From positions 186,001 through 250,000 of the forward strand of contig PBYI01000053.1 of NCBI GenBank assembly GCA_002729525.1: a stretch of DNA of 64,000 bases, read 5' to 3'. Source of the stretch: Nocardioides sp. (GTDB taxonomy: Bacteria > Actinomycetota > Actinomycetes > Propionibacteriales > Nocardioidaceae). The notes under the pieces were generated by a model. That model was not told where the DNA came from, did no database searches, and saw only the letters and a list, made by a program, of their open reading frames with translations. The translations under genes and the position numbers were made by a program. This document shows, piece by piece, positions 41,996 through 50,454 of this stretch. Positions within the stretch are counted from its first letter, which is position 1. Each line of letters starts with the position of its first letter.

Positions 41996-43825
41996 ATGTC
42001 CCGCCCCATCCTGCGCCGCTCCACCGGCGCGGCAGCGCTGCTGACCGTCGCGCTGTCCGGCCTTCCGGTGCTGGCCGCAGCGCCCGGCCGGGCCGCTGCG
42101 CCTGAGTCCCCCGCCGAGCGTGCGACCGCCGACGTCACCGGCGCCTCCTTCACCTGGGGGGTGAGCGGCTACGCCCAGAAGGGCGTCTTCGCGCCCTGGA
42201 CGATCGCCGAGCCCACTGGCGACGTGACCGTGCTCGACGGGGACACCCAGACCGAGTACGTCGTGGAGCCGGTCCCGGCGACCTCGATGCCGGCCGACGC
42301 CGGCACCGAGAACCCCACCGCCGTGCAGTTCACCGGCGGCACGGGCACCGCCGACCCCGCGACCGGCGAGGCCACGCTCACCTGGACCGGCTCCTACCGG
42401 GTCAACGCGTACCCGGTCGCGTTCGGCGCGCCGAGCGAGTACTACAGCGACCCCCAGCTCACCGTCGGCGCCGACGGCGCCGGCGAGCTCACGATGGAGA
42501 TCACCATCGGCGAGGGCACCGACATCGACGGCGACCCGACGTCGGAGGTCGACCTCGGCCGAGTCCCGGTGATGACGTTCACCGCGGGCTCGGTCGAGCG
42601 CACCGCCGGCGACGCGTTCCGTCTTACCCCGGACTACCAGGGCGTCGAGGTCGAGGGCGTCGACCAGGAGCGCTCCTGCACGACCGAGGGCGGAGCCACC
42701 GGCTGGTGGGGCGCCTGGCCCGCGGAGTACGTCGCCGCGATGCCCGACTCCGTCCGCCCGCACTTCTACTCCACCGGATGCGGCGGGCTGCAGGACAACA
42801 AGCCCGCCCTGCCCGCCGACGTCGACCTCGAGCTCGCACCCGAGATCGCCGTCTCCCAGTCCACCGTGCCCAGCACCGGTGAGACCGAGGTGACCGTCAC
42901 CGGGAGCAACTTCGACCCCCAGGCCGCTATCGGCACCCGCCCGCCGCTGGCCGGGCAGCCCGCCGGCACGTACGTCGCGTTCGGTCGCTTCGCCGAGACC
43001 TGGCGCCCCTCGGAGGGCGCCGCCTCCGGCACCCGCCCGAGCTCCTCGGTGCAGTGGGCGACCCCGGGCGGCACCGCCCCCGGCACCGCGGCCCTGGAGG
43101 AGGACGGTTCCTTCACCACGACCCTGGTGCTCGACCAGGCCGCCGCCGACGAGGCGGCGGGCGAGCTCGAGGGCAGCTACGGCATCTACACCTACGCCGG
43201 CAGCGGCGCCGTCGTCGCCGCCTACGAGACGTTCACCCCGATCACCTTCGCCCTGCAGACGCCGACCGTGCGCCTCGCCGCGCCGCGGCGGGCCTTCGGC
43301 CAGCGCTCGGTCGTCACCGCGACCGTCGCCCACGCCGTCGGCAGCGAGGGCACCGTCACCTTCACCTCCGGTGGCACCGAGCTCGGCACCACGTCGGTCG
43401 ACGGCGGCTCCGCCTCCCTCGACCTCGGCACGCTGCAGGCCGGCCGCTACCCCGTGACCGCCGCCTACTCCGGCAACGAGGGCACCGAGCCGGGCACCGC
43501 CACCGCGACGCACACCGTCGCCAAGGCGAGCAGCCGACTCGTGGTCAACGCCAAGCGGCCGCGCCAGCGCAAGGCCGGCCGCGTGGTCGCCAAGGTCGCC
43601 TCGCCCACCACCAGCGCCACCGGCACGGTGCGCGTCGTGCTGCGCCGTCCGGGCGCCGCGAACATCAAGAAGAACCTGACGCTCAACGCGAGGGGCAAGG
43701 TCGCCACGAACCTCGGGAAGGTGCGCAAGGGCGGGAAGTACGTGCTCGTCGTGTCCTACCGGGGCACCGCGAACATCGCCGCGACCCCGGCCGTGCGCAC
43801 CGTGTGGAAGGTGAAGGGCGCGTGA
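41996..43825 (+). CDS. secreted HtaA-domain protein with Ig-like repeats
   Basis: 609 residues from ATG 41996 with GAGAGG 7 bases upstream. Signal peptide (about 1-34) ends APGRAAA. An HtaA-type domain (about 46-285) starts VTGASFTWGVSGYAQKGVF and includes an extra pair of Cys (SCTTEGG and STGCGG). Residues about 290-425 form the same beta domain as in the ATPase fusion (TVTGSNFD, GTYVAFGRFAETWRPSEG, EDGSFTTTLVL, YGIYTYAGSG). Two Ig-like repeats end the protein with a basic, Lys-rich tail and no membrane anchor. It is probably a released or wall-retained heme scavenger; the basic tail could bind anionic wall polymers (inference). Confidence 0.85.
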   Translation: MSRPILRRSTGAAALLTVALSGLPVLAAAPGRAAAPESPAERATADVTGASFTWGVSGYAQKGVFAPWTIAEPTGDVTVLDGDTQTEYVVEPVPATSMPADAGTENPTAVQFTGGTGTADPATGEATLTWTGSYRVNAYPVAFGAPSEYYSDPQLTVGADGAGELTMEITIGEGTDIDGDPTSEVDLGRVPVMTFTAGSVERTAGDAFRLTPDYQGVEVEGVDQERSCTTEGGATGWWGAWPAEYVAAMPDSVRPHFYSTGCGGLQDNKPALPADVDLELAPEIAVSQSTVPSTGETEVTVTGSNFDPQAAIGTRPPLAGQPAGTYVAFGRFAETWRPSEGAASGTRPSSSVQWATPGGTAPGTAALEEDGSFTTTLVLDQAAADEAAGELEGSYGIYTYAGSGAVVAAYETFTPITFALQTPTVRLAAPRRAFGQRSVVTATVAHAVGSEGTVTFTSGGTELGTTSVDGGSASLDLGTLQAGRYPVTAAYSGNEGTEPGTATATHTVAKASSRLVVNAKRPRQRKAGRVVAKVASPTTSATGTVRVVLRRPGAANIKKNLTLNARGKVATNLGKVRKGGKYVLVVSYRGTANIAATPAVRTVWKVKGA

Positions 43826-44505
43826 CCGCGATGCCCACCGCCCTCCCGAGCCTGGCCAGCGCGCTGCGCGACGGCTCGCGCGCCGAGCACGAGGCCGCCG
43901 AGGGGTCGGCCTTCATGGCCGAGCTGCTCGCCGGTGCGCTCAACGAGGACGCCTACCGCGACTACCTGCTGCGGCTGCGCACGGTCTACACCGCCCTCGA
44001 GGACGCCGTGCGCTCGCGTGCCGGCGACCCGCTCGTGGCCGCCGTGCACGACCCCGGCCTGGAGCGGCTGGCGACGATCGACGCCGACCTGGCGCACTGG
44101 GCCCCGGGCACCGACCCCGCCCTCGCGGCCGGCGCGGTCGACTCACCGGCGGCGCGGGCGTACGCCGAGCGTCTGGCCGAGTGCGCCCACGGATGGGGCG
44201 GGCTGCTGGTCGCCCACCACTACACCCGTTACCTGGGCGACCTGTCGGGCGGTCAGGCGATCGGCCAGGTGCTCGACCGCAGCTTCGACCTCGACGGCGC
44301 CGGACTGTCGTTCTACGCCTTCGAGGCGGTGCCGAAGCCGAAGCCCTACAAGGACGCCTACCGCTCCCGCCTCGACGCCCTGGGGCTGGGCCCCGAGGAC
44401 GTCGAGCGGGCGGTGGCCGAGGTGCGGGCCGCCTTCCTGCTGAACCAGGCGCTGTTCGCCGAGCTCGGACGGAACCTGCCGGCGTACCGCCGTCCGGCCG
44501 CCTGA
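43822..44505 (+). CDS. hmuO: heme oxygenase (biliverdin-producing)
   Basis: 227 residues from GTG 43822 (GTGA overlap; ATG 43831 is an alternative). Opens heme to biliverdin, carbon monoxide and iron in the cytoplasm. The proximal heme ligand is His 23 in SRAEHEAAEGSAFM; the distal helix shows the Gly-rich HHYTRYLGDLSGGQAIGQ (132-149), as in HmuO of C. diphtheriae. Later FYAFEAVPKPKPYKDAYR matches the family. It completes the operon: surface capture, import, then iron release. Last gene before the MerR operator. Confidence 0.95.
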   Translation: MTAMPTALPSLASALRDGSRAEHEAAEGSAFMAELLAGALNEDAYRDYLLRLRTVYTALEDAVRSRAGDPLVAAVHDPGLERLATIDADLAHWAPGTDPALAAGAVDSPAARAYAERLAECAHGWGGLLVAHHYTRYLGDLSGGQAIGQVLDRSFDLDGAGLSFYAFEAVPKPKPYKDAYRSRLDALGLGPEDVERAVAEVRAAFLLNQALFAELGRNLPAYRRPAA

Positions 44506-44538
44506 CGGGGCCTGACGGGGCCCGACGACCGTGGTGCG

Positions 44539-44570
44539 GTGTTGCCCTGGAGTCCGCTCCAGGGCAACAC
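44539..44570. promoter_or_regulatory. MerR-type operator/promoter of the regulator gene
   Basis: Perfect 14-bp inverted repeat GTGTTGCCCTGGAG/CTCCAGGGCAACAC around 4 bases. It overlaps a -35 TTGCCC (44542-44547); with an 18-bp spacer the -10 would be AACACT (44566-44571), placing transcription start at about the ATG 44578. Confidence 0.7.
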
Positions 44571-44577
44571 TGCGTCC

Positions 44578-44964
44578 ATGACCGGTCTCACCATCGCCCA
44601 GGCCGCCGAACGGCTCGGACTCACGCCCGACACCCTGCGCTACTACGAGCGCGACGGGCTGCTGCTGCGCCCGGTCGGACGTGCGACGTCGGGTCACCGC
44701 CGCTACGACGAGGGCGACCTGCGCTGGCTCACGCTGGTCACCCGGCTGCGTGCCACCGGCATGCCGATCAGCGACGTACGCCGGTACGCCGACCTGGTGC
44801 GCGCCGGCAGCGGCAACGAGGCCGAGCGCCTCGCGCTGCTGCACGCGCACCGGCGCCACGTGCTCGACCAGCTCGCCGAGGTCACCGAGCACCTCTCGGC
44901 GATCGACCACAAGATCGGGATCTACACCGAGGTGCTCGAGCCGACCCGCGACGGCGCCGCTTGA
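44578..44964 (+). CDS. MerR-family transcriptional regulator
   Basis: 128 residues from ATG 44578. Helix-turn-helix and wing: [61 protein letters not shown]; then a dimerisation coiled coil with [27 protein letters not shown]. No Cys pair for metal binding. This looks like the group next to aldo/keto reductase genes that reacts to aldehydes or stress. A perfect operator lies over its own promoter, and a similar one precedes the reductase at 45011, so it probably controls both. Confidence 0.92.
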   Translation: MTGLTIAQAAERLGLTPDTLRYYERDGLLLRPVGRATSGHRRYDEGDLRWLTLVTRLRATGMPISDVRRYADLVRAGSGNEAERLALLHAHRRHVLDQLAEVTEHLSAIDHKIGIYTEVLEPTRDGAA

Positions 44965-44972
44965 CCTGCCGC

Positions 44973-45003
44973 TTGACCTGGAGCGCGCTCCAAGGTCCAG
45001 GCT
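44973..45003 (+). promoter_or_regulatory. MerR-type promoter of the aldo/keto reductase gene
   Basis: TTGACC (44973-44978) as -35, a 19-bp spacer holding the palindrome GGAGCGCGCTCC (44980-44991), and CAGGCT (44998-45003) as -10. The long spacer is the hallmark of MerR-activated promoters. The start would fall at about 45010, next to ATG 45011. Confidence 0.65.
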
Positions 45004-45010
45004 GGTCGAC

Positions 45011-46027
45011 ATGACGATCACCACCCGCTCCCTCGGCTCCTCCCCCGCCCTCGACGCACCGCTCGAGGTCTCCGCCCTCGGCCTCGGCTGCATGGGCATG
45101 TCGGAGTTCTACGGCGCCCCGGACGAGCAGCAGGGCATCGCGACCATCCACCGCGCGCTCGACCTCGGCGTGACGTTCCTCGACACCGCCGACATGTACG
45201 GCCCCTTCACCAACGAGCGCCTCGTCGGCAAGGCGATCGCGACCAGCAGCCAGGGCCGCGACGGCGTCGTGCTGGCGACCAAGTTCGGCAACGAGCGGCT
45301 GCCCGACGGCACCCGGGTCGGCATCAACGGCCGCCCGGAGTACGTCCGCGCCACCTGCGACGCCTCGCTCGAGCGCCTCGGCGTCGACCACCTCGACCTC
45401 TACTACCAGCACCGGGTCGACCCGTCGGTGCCGATCGAGGAGACCGTCGGCGCGATGGCCGAGCTGGTGCAGGCCGGCAAGGTCCGCCACCTCGGGCTCT
45501 CGGAGGCCTCGGCCGCCACGATCCGGCGCGCGCACGAGGTGCACCCGCTCACCGCACTGCAGACGGAGTACTCGCTCTTCACCCGCGACCTGGAGACCGA
45601 GATCCTGCCGACCCTGCGCGAGCTCGGCATCGGCCTCGTCCCCTACTCCCCGCTCGGCCGCGGGATGCTCACCGGCGCCATCACCTCCGAGTCGTCGCTG
45701 CCGCAGGGCGACTCGCGCACCACGGCGTACTTCCCGCGCTTCCAGGGCGAGGCGCTCGAGACCAACCTCGCGCTCGTCGCGAGGGTCCGCGAGCTCGCCG
45801 ACGCCACGGGGTGCACGCCGGGCCAGCTCGCCCTCGCCTGGGTGCTCGCGCAGGGTGACGACGTCGCGCCCATCCCCGGCACCAAGCGGGTCGCCTACCT
45901 GGAGGAGAACGTGGGCGCCGCCGACGTCGAGCTCAGCGCCGACGACCTCGCCGCGCTCGACGCCGCGGTCCCGGTCGGCGCCGTCGCGGGCGACCGGTAC
46001 GGCGACATGTCGCACATCGACGCCTGA
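45011..46027 (+). CDS. aldo/keto reductase
   Basis: 338 residues from ATG 45011. NADPH-dependent reductase with the TIM-barrel tetrad visible: Asp and Tyr in [14 protein letters not shown], Lys in VLATKFG, His in YYQHRVD. Also [12 protein letters not shown] at the start, [13 protein letters not shown], and the coenzyme-binding [17 protein letters not shown] near the end. This is the AKR13-like group found beside MerR regulators. The start follows directly on a MerR-type promoter and has no Shine-Dalgarno sequence, fitting leaderless translation. Likely role: detoxifying aldehydes or quinones. Confidence 0.92.
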   Translation: MTITTRSLGSSPALDAPLEVSALGLGCMGMSEFYGAPDEQQGIATIHRALDLGVTFLDTADMYGPFTNERLVGKAIATSSQGRDGVVLATKFGNERLPDGTRVGINGRPEYVRATCDASLERLGVDHLDLYYQHRVDPSVPIEETVGAMAELVQAGKVRHLGLSEASAATIRRAHEVHPLTALQTEYSLFTRDLETEILPTLRELGIGLVPYSPLGRGMLTGAITSESSLPQGDSRTTAYFPRFQGEALETNLALVARVRELADATGCTPGQLALAWVLAQGDDVAPIPGTKRVAYLEENVGAADVELSADDLAALDAAVPVGAVAGDRYGDMSHIDA

Positions 46028-46057
46028 CGACCAGCACCACCGACCGAGTCGCCGGGC

Positions 46058-46525
46058 TCAGCCCCCGCCCGTGCGCCGGGCGAGCCCGGCGGCGCAGCCG
46101 TCCATCATCCGCGCGTGGTTCCACCGCAGCAGCGGCCGACCGACCACCGAGGCGACCGCGAGGGCACCGCGCACCTCGACCCGCTGGTCGAGCGCGAGGG
46201 CCGTGCGCGGGAACGGCCCCGACGACACCGCCTCGAGCCGCCACCGCACCGTGCCGCGCAGGTCGCCCTCGACGTCGACCTCCAGCACCGGCAGGTCGCG
46301 GGACACCGCGTGCAGCACCAGCTCGAGCACGTAGGGCAGCCGCGAGCGGCACAGCACCAGCCCGGTGTCGGGCCCGAGCCAGCCGACGGCCAGCACCTGC
46401 GGCCACCACTCGGGGTAGCGCTCCAGGTCGACCACCACGTCGCGCACCTGCTCGGGCGTGCCGGGGACGACCCACCGGCCGCCGAAGACGTACGTCGCCC
46501 GCACGCCGCCGCTCACACGACTCAC
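46058..46525 (-). CDS. SRPBCC (polyketide cyclase/START-like) family protein
   Basis: 155 residues from GTG 46525, whose codon overlaps the stop of the upstream gene (GTGA). The ligand-binding helix-grip start is clear: WVVPGTPEQVRDVVVDLERYPEWWPQVLAVGWL. Strands LVLCRSRLPYVLELVLHAVSRD and LRGTVRWRLEAV follow, and a final long helix carries LLRWNHARMMDGCAAGLARR. Related proteins bind hydrophobic ligands or act in membrane lipid handling; the ligand here is unknown. Confidence 0.8.
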   Translation of the reverse strand: MSRVSGGVRATYVFGGRWVVPGTPEQVRDVVVDLERYPEWWPQVLAVGWLGPDTGLVLCRSRLPYVLELVLHAVSRDLPVLEVDVEGDLRGTVRWRLEAVSSGPFPRTALALDQRVEVRGALAVASVVGRPLLRWNHARMMDGCAAGLARRTGGG

Positions 46526-47085
46526 GCCCGGCGGGCCAGGGCCGCCGCGGCCCGCTCGGCCTGCCGTGCGACCGCAGGGTCGGGGTCGTCCAGCGCCGCG
46601 TCGACCGCACCGGTGTGCGCCCGGTCGGCCGGGTCGCCGGTGACCGCCAGGCAGCGCAGCACCTGCGCGCGGACGCGCGGCAGGTCGTGCCCGAGCAGCG
46701 GCAGCGCGGCGTCGGCCGCGCCCGCCACGTCGTGGCGGGCGGCGACCTTGAGACACATCTCGGCCGGCCGCCAGTGCTCGTCACCGAGGCCGTCGAGCAC
46801 CGCGGTCGTGGCCCGGCCGTCCGAGTCGTGCCAGACGTGCAGCAGCCCGCGGGCGCCCCACGTGCGCAGCCAGTGGTCCTTCCACTGCGCCGGGTCGCGC
46901 ACCGGCTGCCCGTCGCCCCAGTCATGGCCGGTCAGGGCCGGGAGCGCGTCGAGATGAGCGTCCCTCGGCGCACCCCCGAGCAGGTCGGTGCAGATCGCGA
47001 CGTACGCCGGCAGCCCGAGCCGGTCGGCCAGCGCACGCGTCGCGCGCGCCACGTCGTACCGGGTGCCGTCGGCCACGCCGGTCAT
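46522..47085 (-). CDS. HEAT-repeat-like protein
   Basis: 187 residues. The C-terminal half contains HEAT/armadillo-like helical pairs: VAGAADAALPLLGHDLPRVRAQVLRCLAVTGD and DAALDDPDPAVARQAERAAAALARRA. The N-terminal half holds a less regular helical region with WKDHWLRTWGARGLLHVW. Such proteins act as binding scaffolds; no enzyme motif is seen. It is coupled to the SRPBCC gene by a stop-start overlap and divergent from the mutase gene 19 bases away. Confidence 0.72.
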   Translation of the reverse strand: MTGVADGTRYDVARATRALADRLGLPAYVAICTDLLGGAPRDAHLDALPALTGHDWGDGQPVRDPAQWKDHWLRTWGARGLLHVWHDSDGRATTAVLDGLGDEHWRPAEMCLKVAARHDVAGAADAALPLLGHDLPRVRAQVLRCLAVTGDPADRAHTGAVDAALDDPDPAVARQAERAAAALARRA

Positions 47086-47092
47086 GGTGCCC

Positions 47093-47098
47093 TACCGT
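47093..47098 (+). promoter_or_regulatory. -10 hexamer TACCGT of the sugar-phosphate mutase gene
   Basis: Ends 6 bases before ATG 47105, inside the 19-base gap to the divergent HEAT-repeat gene. Confidence 0.5.
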
Positions 47099-47104
47099 GC
47101 CGAC

Positions 47105-48793
47105 ATGAGCCCCGACGTGGACGTCCTGCTCACCCGTGCCCGCGACTGGGCCGCCGAGGACCCCGACCCGCACACCCGTGCGGAGCTGGAGGAGGTCGTC
47201 GCCCGGGTCGAGGCCGGTGACGCCGACGCGACCGCCGACCTGGCCGACCGGTTCGACGGCACGCTGGAGTTCGGCACGGCCGGCCTGCGCGGCGCCCTCG
47301 GCGCGGGGCCCAACCGGATGAACCGCTCGGTCGTGCTGCGCGCCGCCGCCGGCCTGGCCCGCTACCTCCTCGACGAGGGTGCCGGGGCCCGCGACGGCGT
47401 CGTGATCGGGTACGACGCCCGCTACAACTCCGACGTCTTCGCCCGCGACACCGCCGAGGTGATGACCGCCGCCGGCCTGCGCGCCCACCTGCTGCCGCGC
47501 CCCCTGCCCACGCCGGTGCTGGCGTTCGCCGTGCGCGAGCTCGGCTGCGTCGCGGGCGTCATGGTCACCGCCTCGCACAACCCGCCGCAGGACAACGGCT
47601 ACAAGGTCTACCTCGGCGACGGCAGTCAGATCGTGCCCCCGGCCGACTCCGGCATCGCCGAGCGGATCGCCGCCGTCGGCTCCCTCGACGCAGTCGGGCG
47701 CGGCCCGGCCGGCACCGTGCTGGGCGAGGCCGTCGTCGACCGCTACCTCGACACCGTCGCCGGCCTCGTCGACGACGGCCCCCGCGACCTCAGCGTCGTC
47801 TACACGCCGCTGCACGGCGTCGGCGGCGACGTCGTCACGACGGTCCTGGAGAACGCCGGCTTCGCCCACCCGCACGTGGTGGCCGAGCAGGAGGAGCCCG
47901 ACCCGGCCTTCCCGACGGTGGCGTTCCCCAACCCGGAGGAGCCGGGCGCGATGGACCTCGCCCTCGCCCTCGCGGTCGAGCGCGGCGCCGACCTGGTGGT
48001 CGCCAACGACCCCGACGCCGACCGCTGCGCCGTCGCGGTGCCGGTGCCCGGCGCGGGCGACGGCGAGGCCGCCTGGCGGATGCTGCGCGGCGACGAGGTG
48101 GGCGCGCTGCTCGCCCACCACCTCCTCCGCCGCGGGGCGGAGGGCACCTTCGCCACCTCGATCGTCTCCTCCTCGCTGCTCGGCCGGATCGCCGCCGCCG
48201 ACGGCCGCCCGTACGCCGAGACGCTCACCGGCTTCAAGTGGATCGGGCGCCTCGAGGGGCTGGCCTTCGGCTACGAGGAGGCGCTCGGCTACTGCGTCGA
48301 CCCCGCGCACGTGAAGGACAAGGACGGCGTCAGCGCGGCCCTGCTGGTCTGCGAGCTGGCCGCCGCGCTCAAGGCGGAGGGCCGCACGCTGCTCGACGTC
48401 CTCGACGACCTCGCCCGCACCCACGGCCTGCACGCCACCGACCAGGTGTCCGTGCGCGTGGAGGACCTCGCGGTCATCCGCGACGCGATGGCGCGGCTGC
48501 GCGACACCACCCCGACCACGCTCGGCGGGCTCGCCGTGGAGCGCTTCGACGACCTCGCCGAGGGCTCCGAGGACCTCCCGCCGACCGACGGCCTGCGCTA
48601 CCACCTCGAGGGCGGCGCCCGCGTCGTCGTACGACCGAGCGGCACCGAGCCCAAGCTCAAGTGCTACCTGGAGGTCGTCGTCCCCGTCGAGGAGGGCGCC
48701 GAGCAGCCCGACGACGTGGAGGCGGCGCGGATCGCGGCCGCCGGACGTCTGGACGCGCTCGCCTCCGACGTACGCACCGCGCTGGGGCTCTGA
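47105..48793 (+). CDS. phospho-sugar mutase, probable phosphopentomutase
   Basis: 562 residues from ATG 47105. Alpha-D-phosphohexomutase family: LEFGTAGLRGALGAGPNRMN at the start, active-site phosphoserine loop VTASHNPPQDNGYK, metal loop VANDPDADRCAVAV, sugar loop FGYEEALGYCVDP and phosphate loop VVRPSGTEPKLKCYL. The length and the GTAGLRG start match the PGM2/YbbT group, which in humans and Bacillus favours deoxyribose- and ribose-1-phosphate. Genes for purine nucleoside phosphorylase, deoC, thymidine phosphorylase and nucleoside import lie within 17 kb, so phosphopentomutase activity fits better than phosphomannomutase (inference). Confidence 0.88.
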   Translation: MSPDVDVLLTRARDWAAEDPDPHTRAELEEVVARVEAGDADATADLADRFDGTLEFGTAGLRGALGAGPNRMNRSVVLRAAAGLARYLLDEGAGARDGVVIGYDARYNSDVFARDTAEVMTAAGLRAHLLPRPLPTPVLAFAVRELGCVAGVMVTASHNPPQDNGYKVYLGDGSQIVPPADSGIAERIAAVGSLDAVGRGPAGTVLGEAVVDRYLDTVAGLVDDGPRDLSVVYTPLHGVGGDVVTTVLENAGFAHPHVVAEQEEPDPAFPTVAFPNPEEPGAMDLALALAVERGADLVVANDPDADRCAVAVPVPGAGDGEAAWRMLRGDEVGALLAHHLLRRGAEGTFATSIVSSSLLGRIAAADGRPYAETLTGFKWIGRLEGLAFGYEEALGYCVDPAHVKDKDGVSAALLVCELAAALKAEGRTLLDVLDDLARTHGLHATDQVSVRVEDLAVIRDAMARLRDTTPTTLGGLAVERFDDLAEGSEDLPPTDGLRYHLEGGARVVVRPSGTEPKLKCYLEVVVPVEEGAEQPDDVEAARIAAAGRLDALASDVRTALGL

Positions 48794-48812
48794 CCAGGGC
48801 CCCGGGCCGGGC

Positions 48813-49418
48813 TCAGAGCGCCAGCGCGAGCACCAGGAAGGCGGTCGCGCCGAGCAGCGCGACGCCCTCGACCACACCGGGCACGACCCGCACCCGGTCG
48901 GCCAGCGCCAGCTGGTCGGACCGGCTGAGGCCGGCCGCCTGGCGGGTGTCGCGCGCGATGGCCCGCAGCCGGCCTTCCACCAGCGCGCCGTACGACGCCT
49001 GGCCGGACAGCGCGGCGGCGTCGCTCACCGGGCTCCCGCCCTCGGTGCGCAGCTTGCGGCGCGAGCGGCCGACCGCGGAGCAGGTGTAGCGCCGCTCCCC
49101 GACGTGCACGACCAGCACCTGGCGCACGTCGACGGAGAGCACCGCGAGCACCGGGATCCGCACCGAGCTCAGGGTGCGGTGCAGCACCAGCTCGTCGCCG
49201 TCGACGACCGCCGAGGGCCGGACCATGCTGAGCCAGACGAGCACCGCCACGAGCATGGCGAGGGCGACGAGCTCGACCGGGACGACCCGGTCGTAGACGT
49301 ACGTCGCCACGAGGACGAGCACGCACCCGGTGATGGTCGTCACGCCGCCGACGAGGTGGCCGGTCTGGCGGTAGACCTCGGGCCCGTCGGCCCCGGTTCG
49401 CTGGTTGGAGTCGGCCAC
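48813..49418 (-). CDS. membrane protein with PH-like domain
   Basis: 201 residues from GTG 49418. Two N-terminal membrane helices (about 25-45 and 50-67) lead to MVRPSAVVDGDELVLHRTLSSVRIPVLAVLSVDVRQVLVVHVGERRYTCSAVGRSRRKL, which resembles the inward-facing PH-like domain of small actinobacterial membrane proteins. A helical stretch and a final hydrophobic segment follow. It is divergent from deoC with 25 bases between starts. Function unknown. Confidence 0.7.
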   Translation of the reverse strand: MADSNQRTGADGPEVYRQTGHLVGGVTTITGCVLVLVATYVYDRVVPVELVALAMLVAVLVWLSMVRPSAVVDGDELVLHRTLSSVRIPVLAVLSVDVRQVLVVHVGERRYTCSAVGRSRRKLRTEGGSPVSDAAALSGQASYGALVEGRLRAIARDTRQAAGLSRSDQLALADRVRVVPGVVEGVALLGATAFLVLALAL

Positions 49419-49429
49419 GCGAGCAACCC

Positions 49430-49435
49430 TATGCT
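49430..49435 (+). promoter_or_regulatory. -10 hexamer TATGCT of deoC
   Basis: Ends 8 bases before ATG 49444; the open frame upstream is thus not part of the protein. Confidence 0.45.
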
Positions 49436-49443
49436 CTCGTCCC

Positions 49444-50442
49444 ATGCCCTCTTCCGCCACCGACACCGCCGTCGGGAGCACGGGCTCCTCGGGAACGTCC
49501 TGGTCGGACGTGACGTCGTCGGAGTCCTCCCTGCGCCGGTTCTTGCACGGTCTGCCGGGTGTCGACCAGGTCGGCGCGAACGCTCGCGCCGCCGCCCTCG
49601 GCACCCGCTCGATCAAGACCACCGCCAAGGCCCAGGCGCTCGACCTCGCGATCCGGATGGTCGACCTCACCACGCTGGAGGGTCAGGACACCCCCGGCAA
49701 GGTGCGCGCGCTGGCCGCCAAGGCGATGCGTCCCGACCCGACCGACCCGACCTGCCCCGCGACCGCCGCCGTCTGCGTCTACCCCGACCTGGTGCCCGTC
49801 GCCGTCGAGGCGCTCGGCGACTCCGGCGTCCACGTCGCCGCCGTCGCGACCGCCTTCCCGGCGGGTCGCGCCGCGATGGACGTCAAGCTCGCCGACACCC
49901 GCGCCGCCGTCGCGGCCGGTGCCGCCGAGATCGACATGGTGATCGACCGGGGCGCGTTCCTGGCCGGCCGCTACCAGCTGGTCCACGACGAGATCGTCGC
50001 CGTCAAGGAGGCCTGCCGCCGCCCCGACGGCACCTCGGCCCACCTCAAGGTGATCCTCGAGACCGGCGAGCTGGCGACGTACGACAACGTCCGCCGCGCG
50101 TCGTGGCTGGCCATGACGGCCGGCGGCGACTTCATCAAGACCTCCCCCGGCAAGGTGTCGCCCGCCGCGACCCTGCCGGTCACGATGATCATGCTCGAGG
50201 CCGTGCGCGACTACCGCGCCGCGACCGGCGAGATCATCGGCGTGAAGCCCGCCGGCGGGATCCGCACCACCAAGGACGCGATCAAGTACCTCGTCACGGT
50301 GCAGGAAGTCGCGGGCCCGGAGTGGATGGACCCCGACCTGTTCCGCTTCGGCGCCTCCTCGCTGCTCAACGACCTGCTGCTGCAGCGGCAGAAGATGGCC
50401 ACCGGCCGGTACTCCGGCCCCGACTACGTCACCAACGACTGA
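49444..50442 (+). CDS. deoC: deoxyribose-phosphate aldolase
   Basis: 332 residues from ATG 49444. Splits 2-deoxyribose-5-phosphate to acetaldehyde and glyceraldehyde-3-phosphate. Motifs: MVDLTTLEGQDTPGKV, PTCPATAAVCVYPDLVPVA, EIDMVIDRGAFL, ILETGEL, the Schiff-base Lys in DFIKTSPGK and the second Lys in IGVKPAGGIRTTKDAIKYL. The longer N-terminus (about 70 residues before the barrel) is of the long DeoC group. Two aldehyde dehydrogenase genes follow with a 12-base gap and then an overlap; they could dispose of the acetaldehyde. Confidence 0.95.
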   Translation: MPSSATDTAVGSTGSSGTSWSDVTSSESSLRRFLHGLPGVDQVGANARAAALGTRSIKTTAKAQALDLAIRMVDLTTLEGQDTPGKVRALAAKAMRPDPTDPTCPATAAVCVYPDLVPVAVEALGDSGVHVAAVATAFPAGRAAMDVKLADTRAAVAAGAAEIDMVIDRGAFLAGRYQLVHDEIVAVKEACRRPDGTSAHLKVILETGELATYDNVRRASWLAMTAGGDFIKTSPGKVSPAATLPVTMIMLEAVRDYRAATGEIIGVKPAGGIRTTKDAIKYLVTVQEVAGPEWMDPDLFRFGASSLLNDLLLQRQKMATGRYSGPDYVTND

Positions 50443-50454
50443 GAGGAGCGAGAG

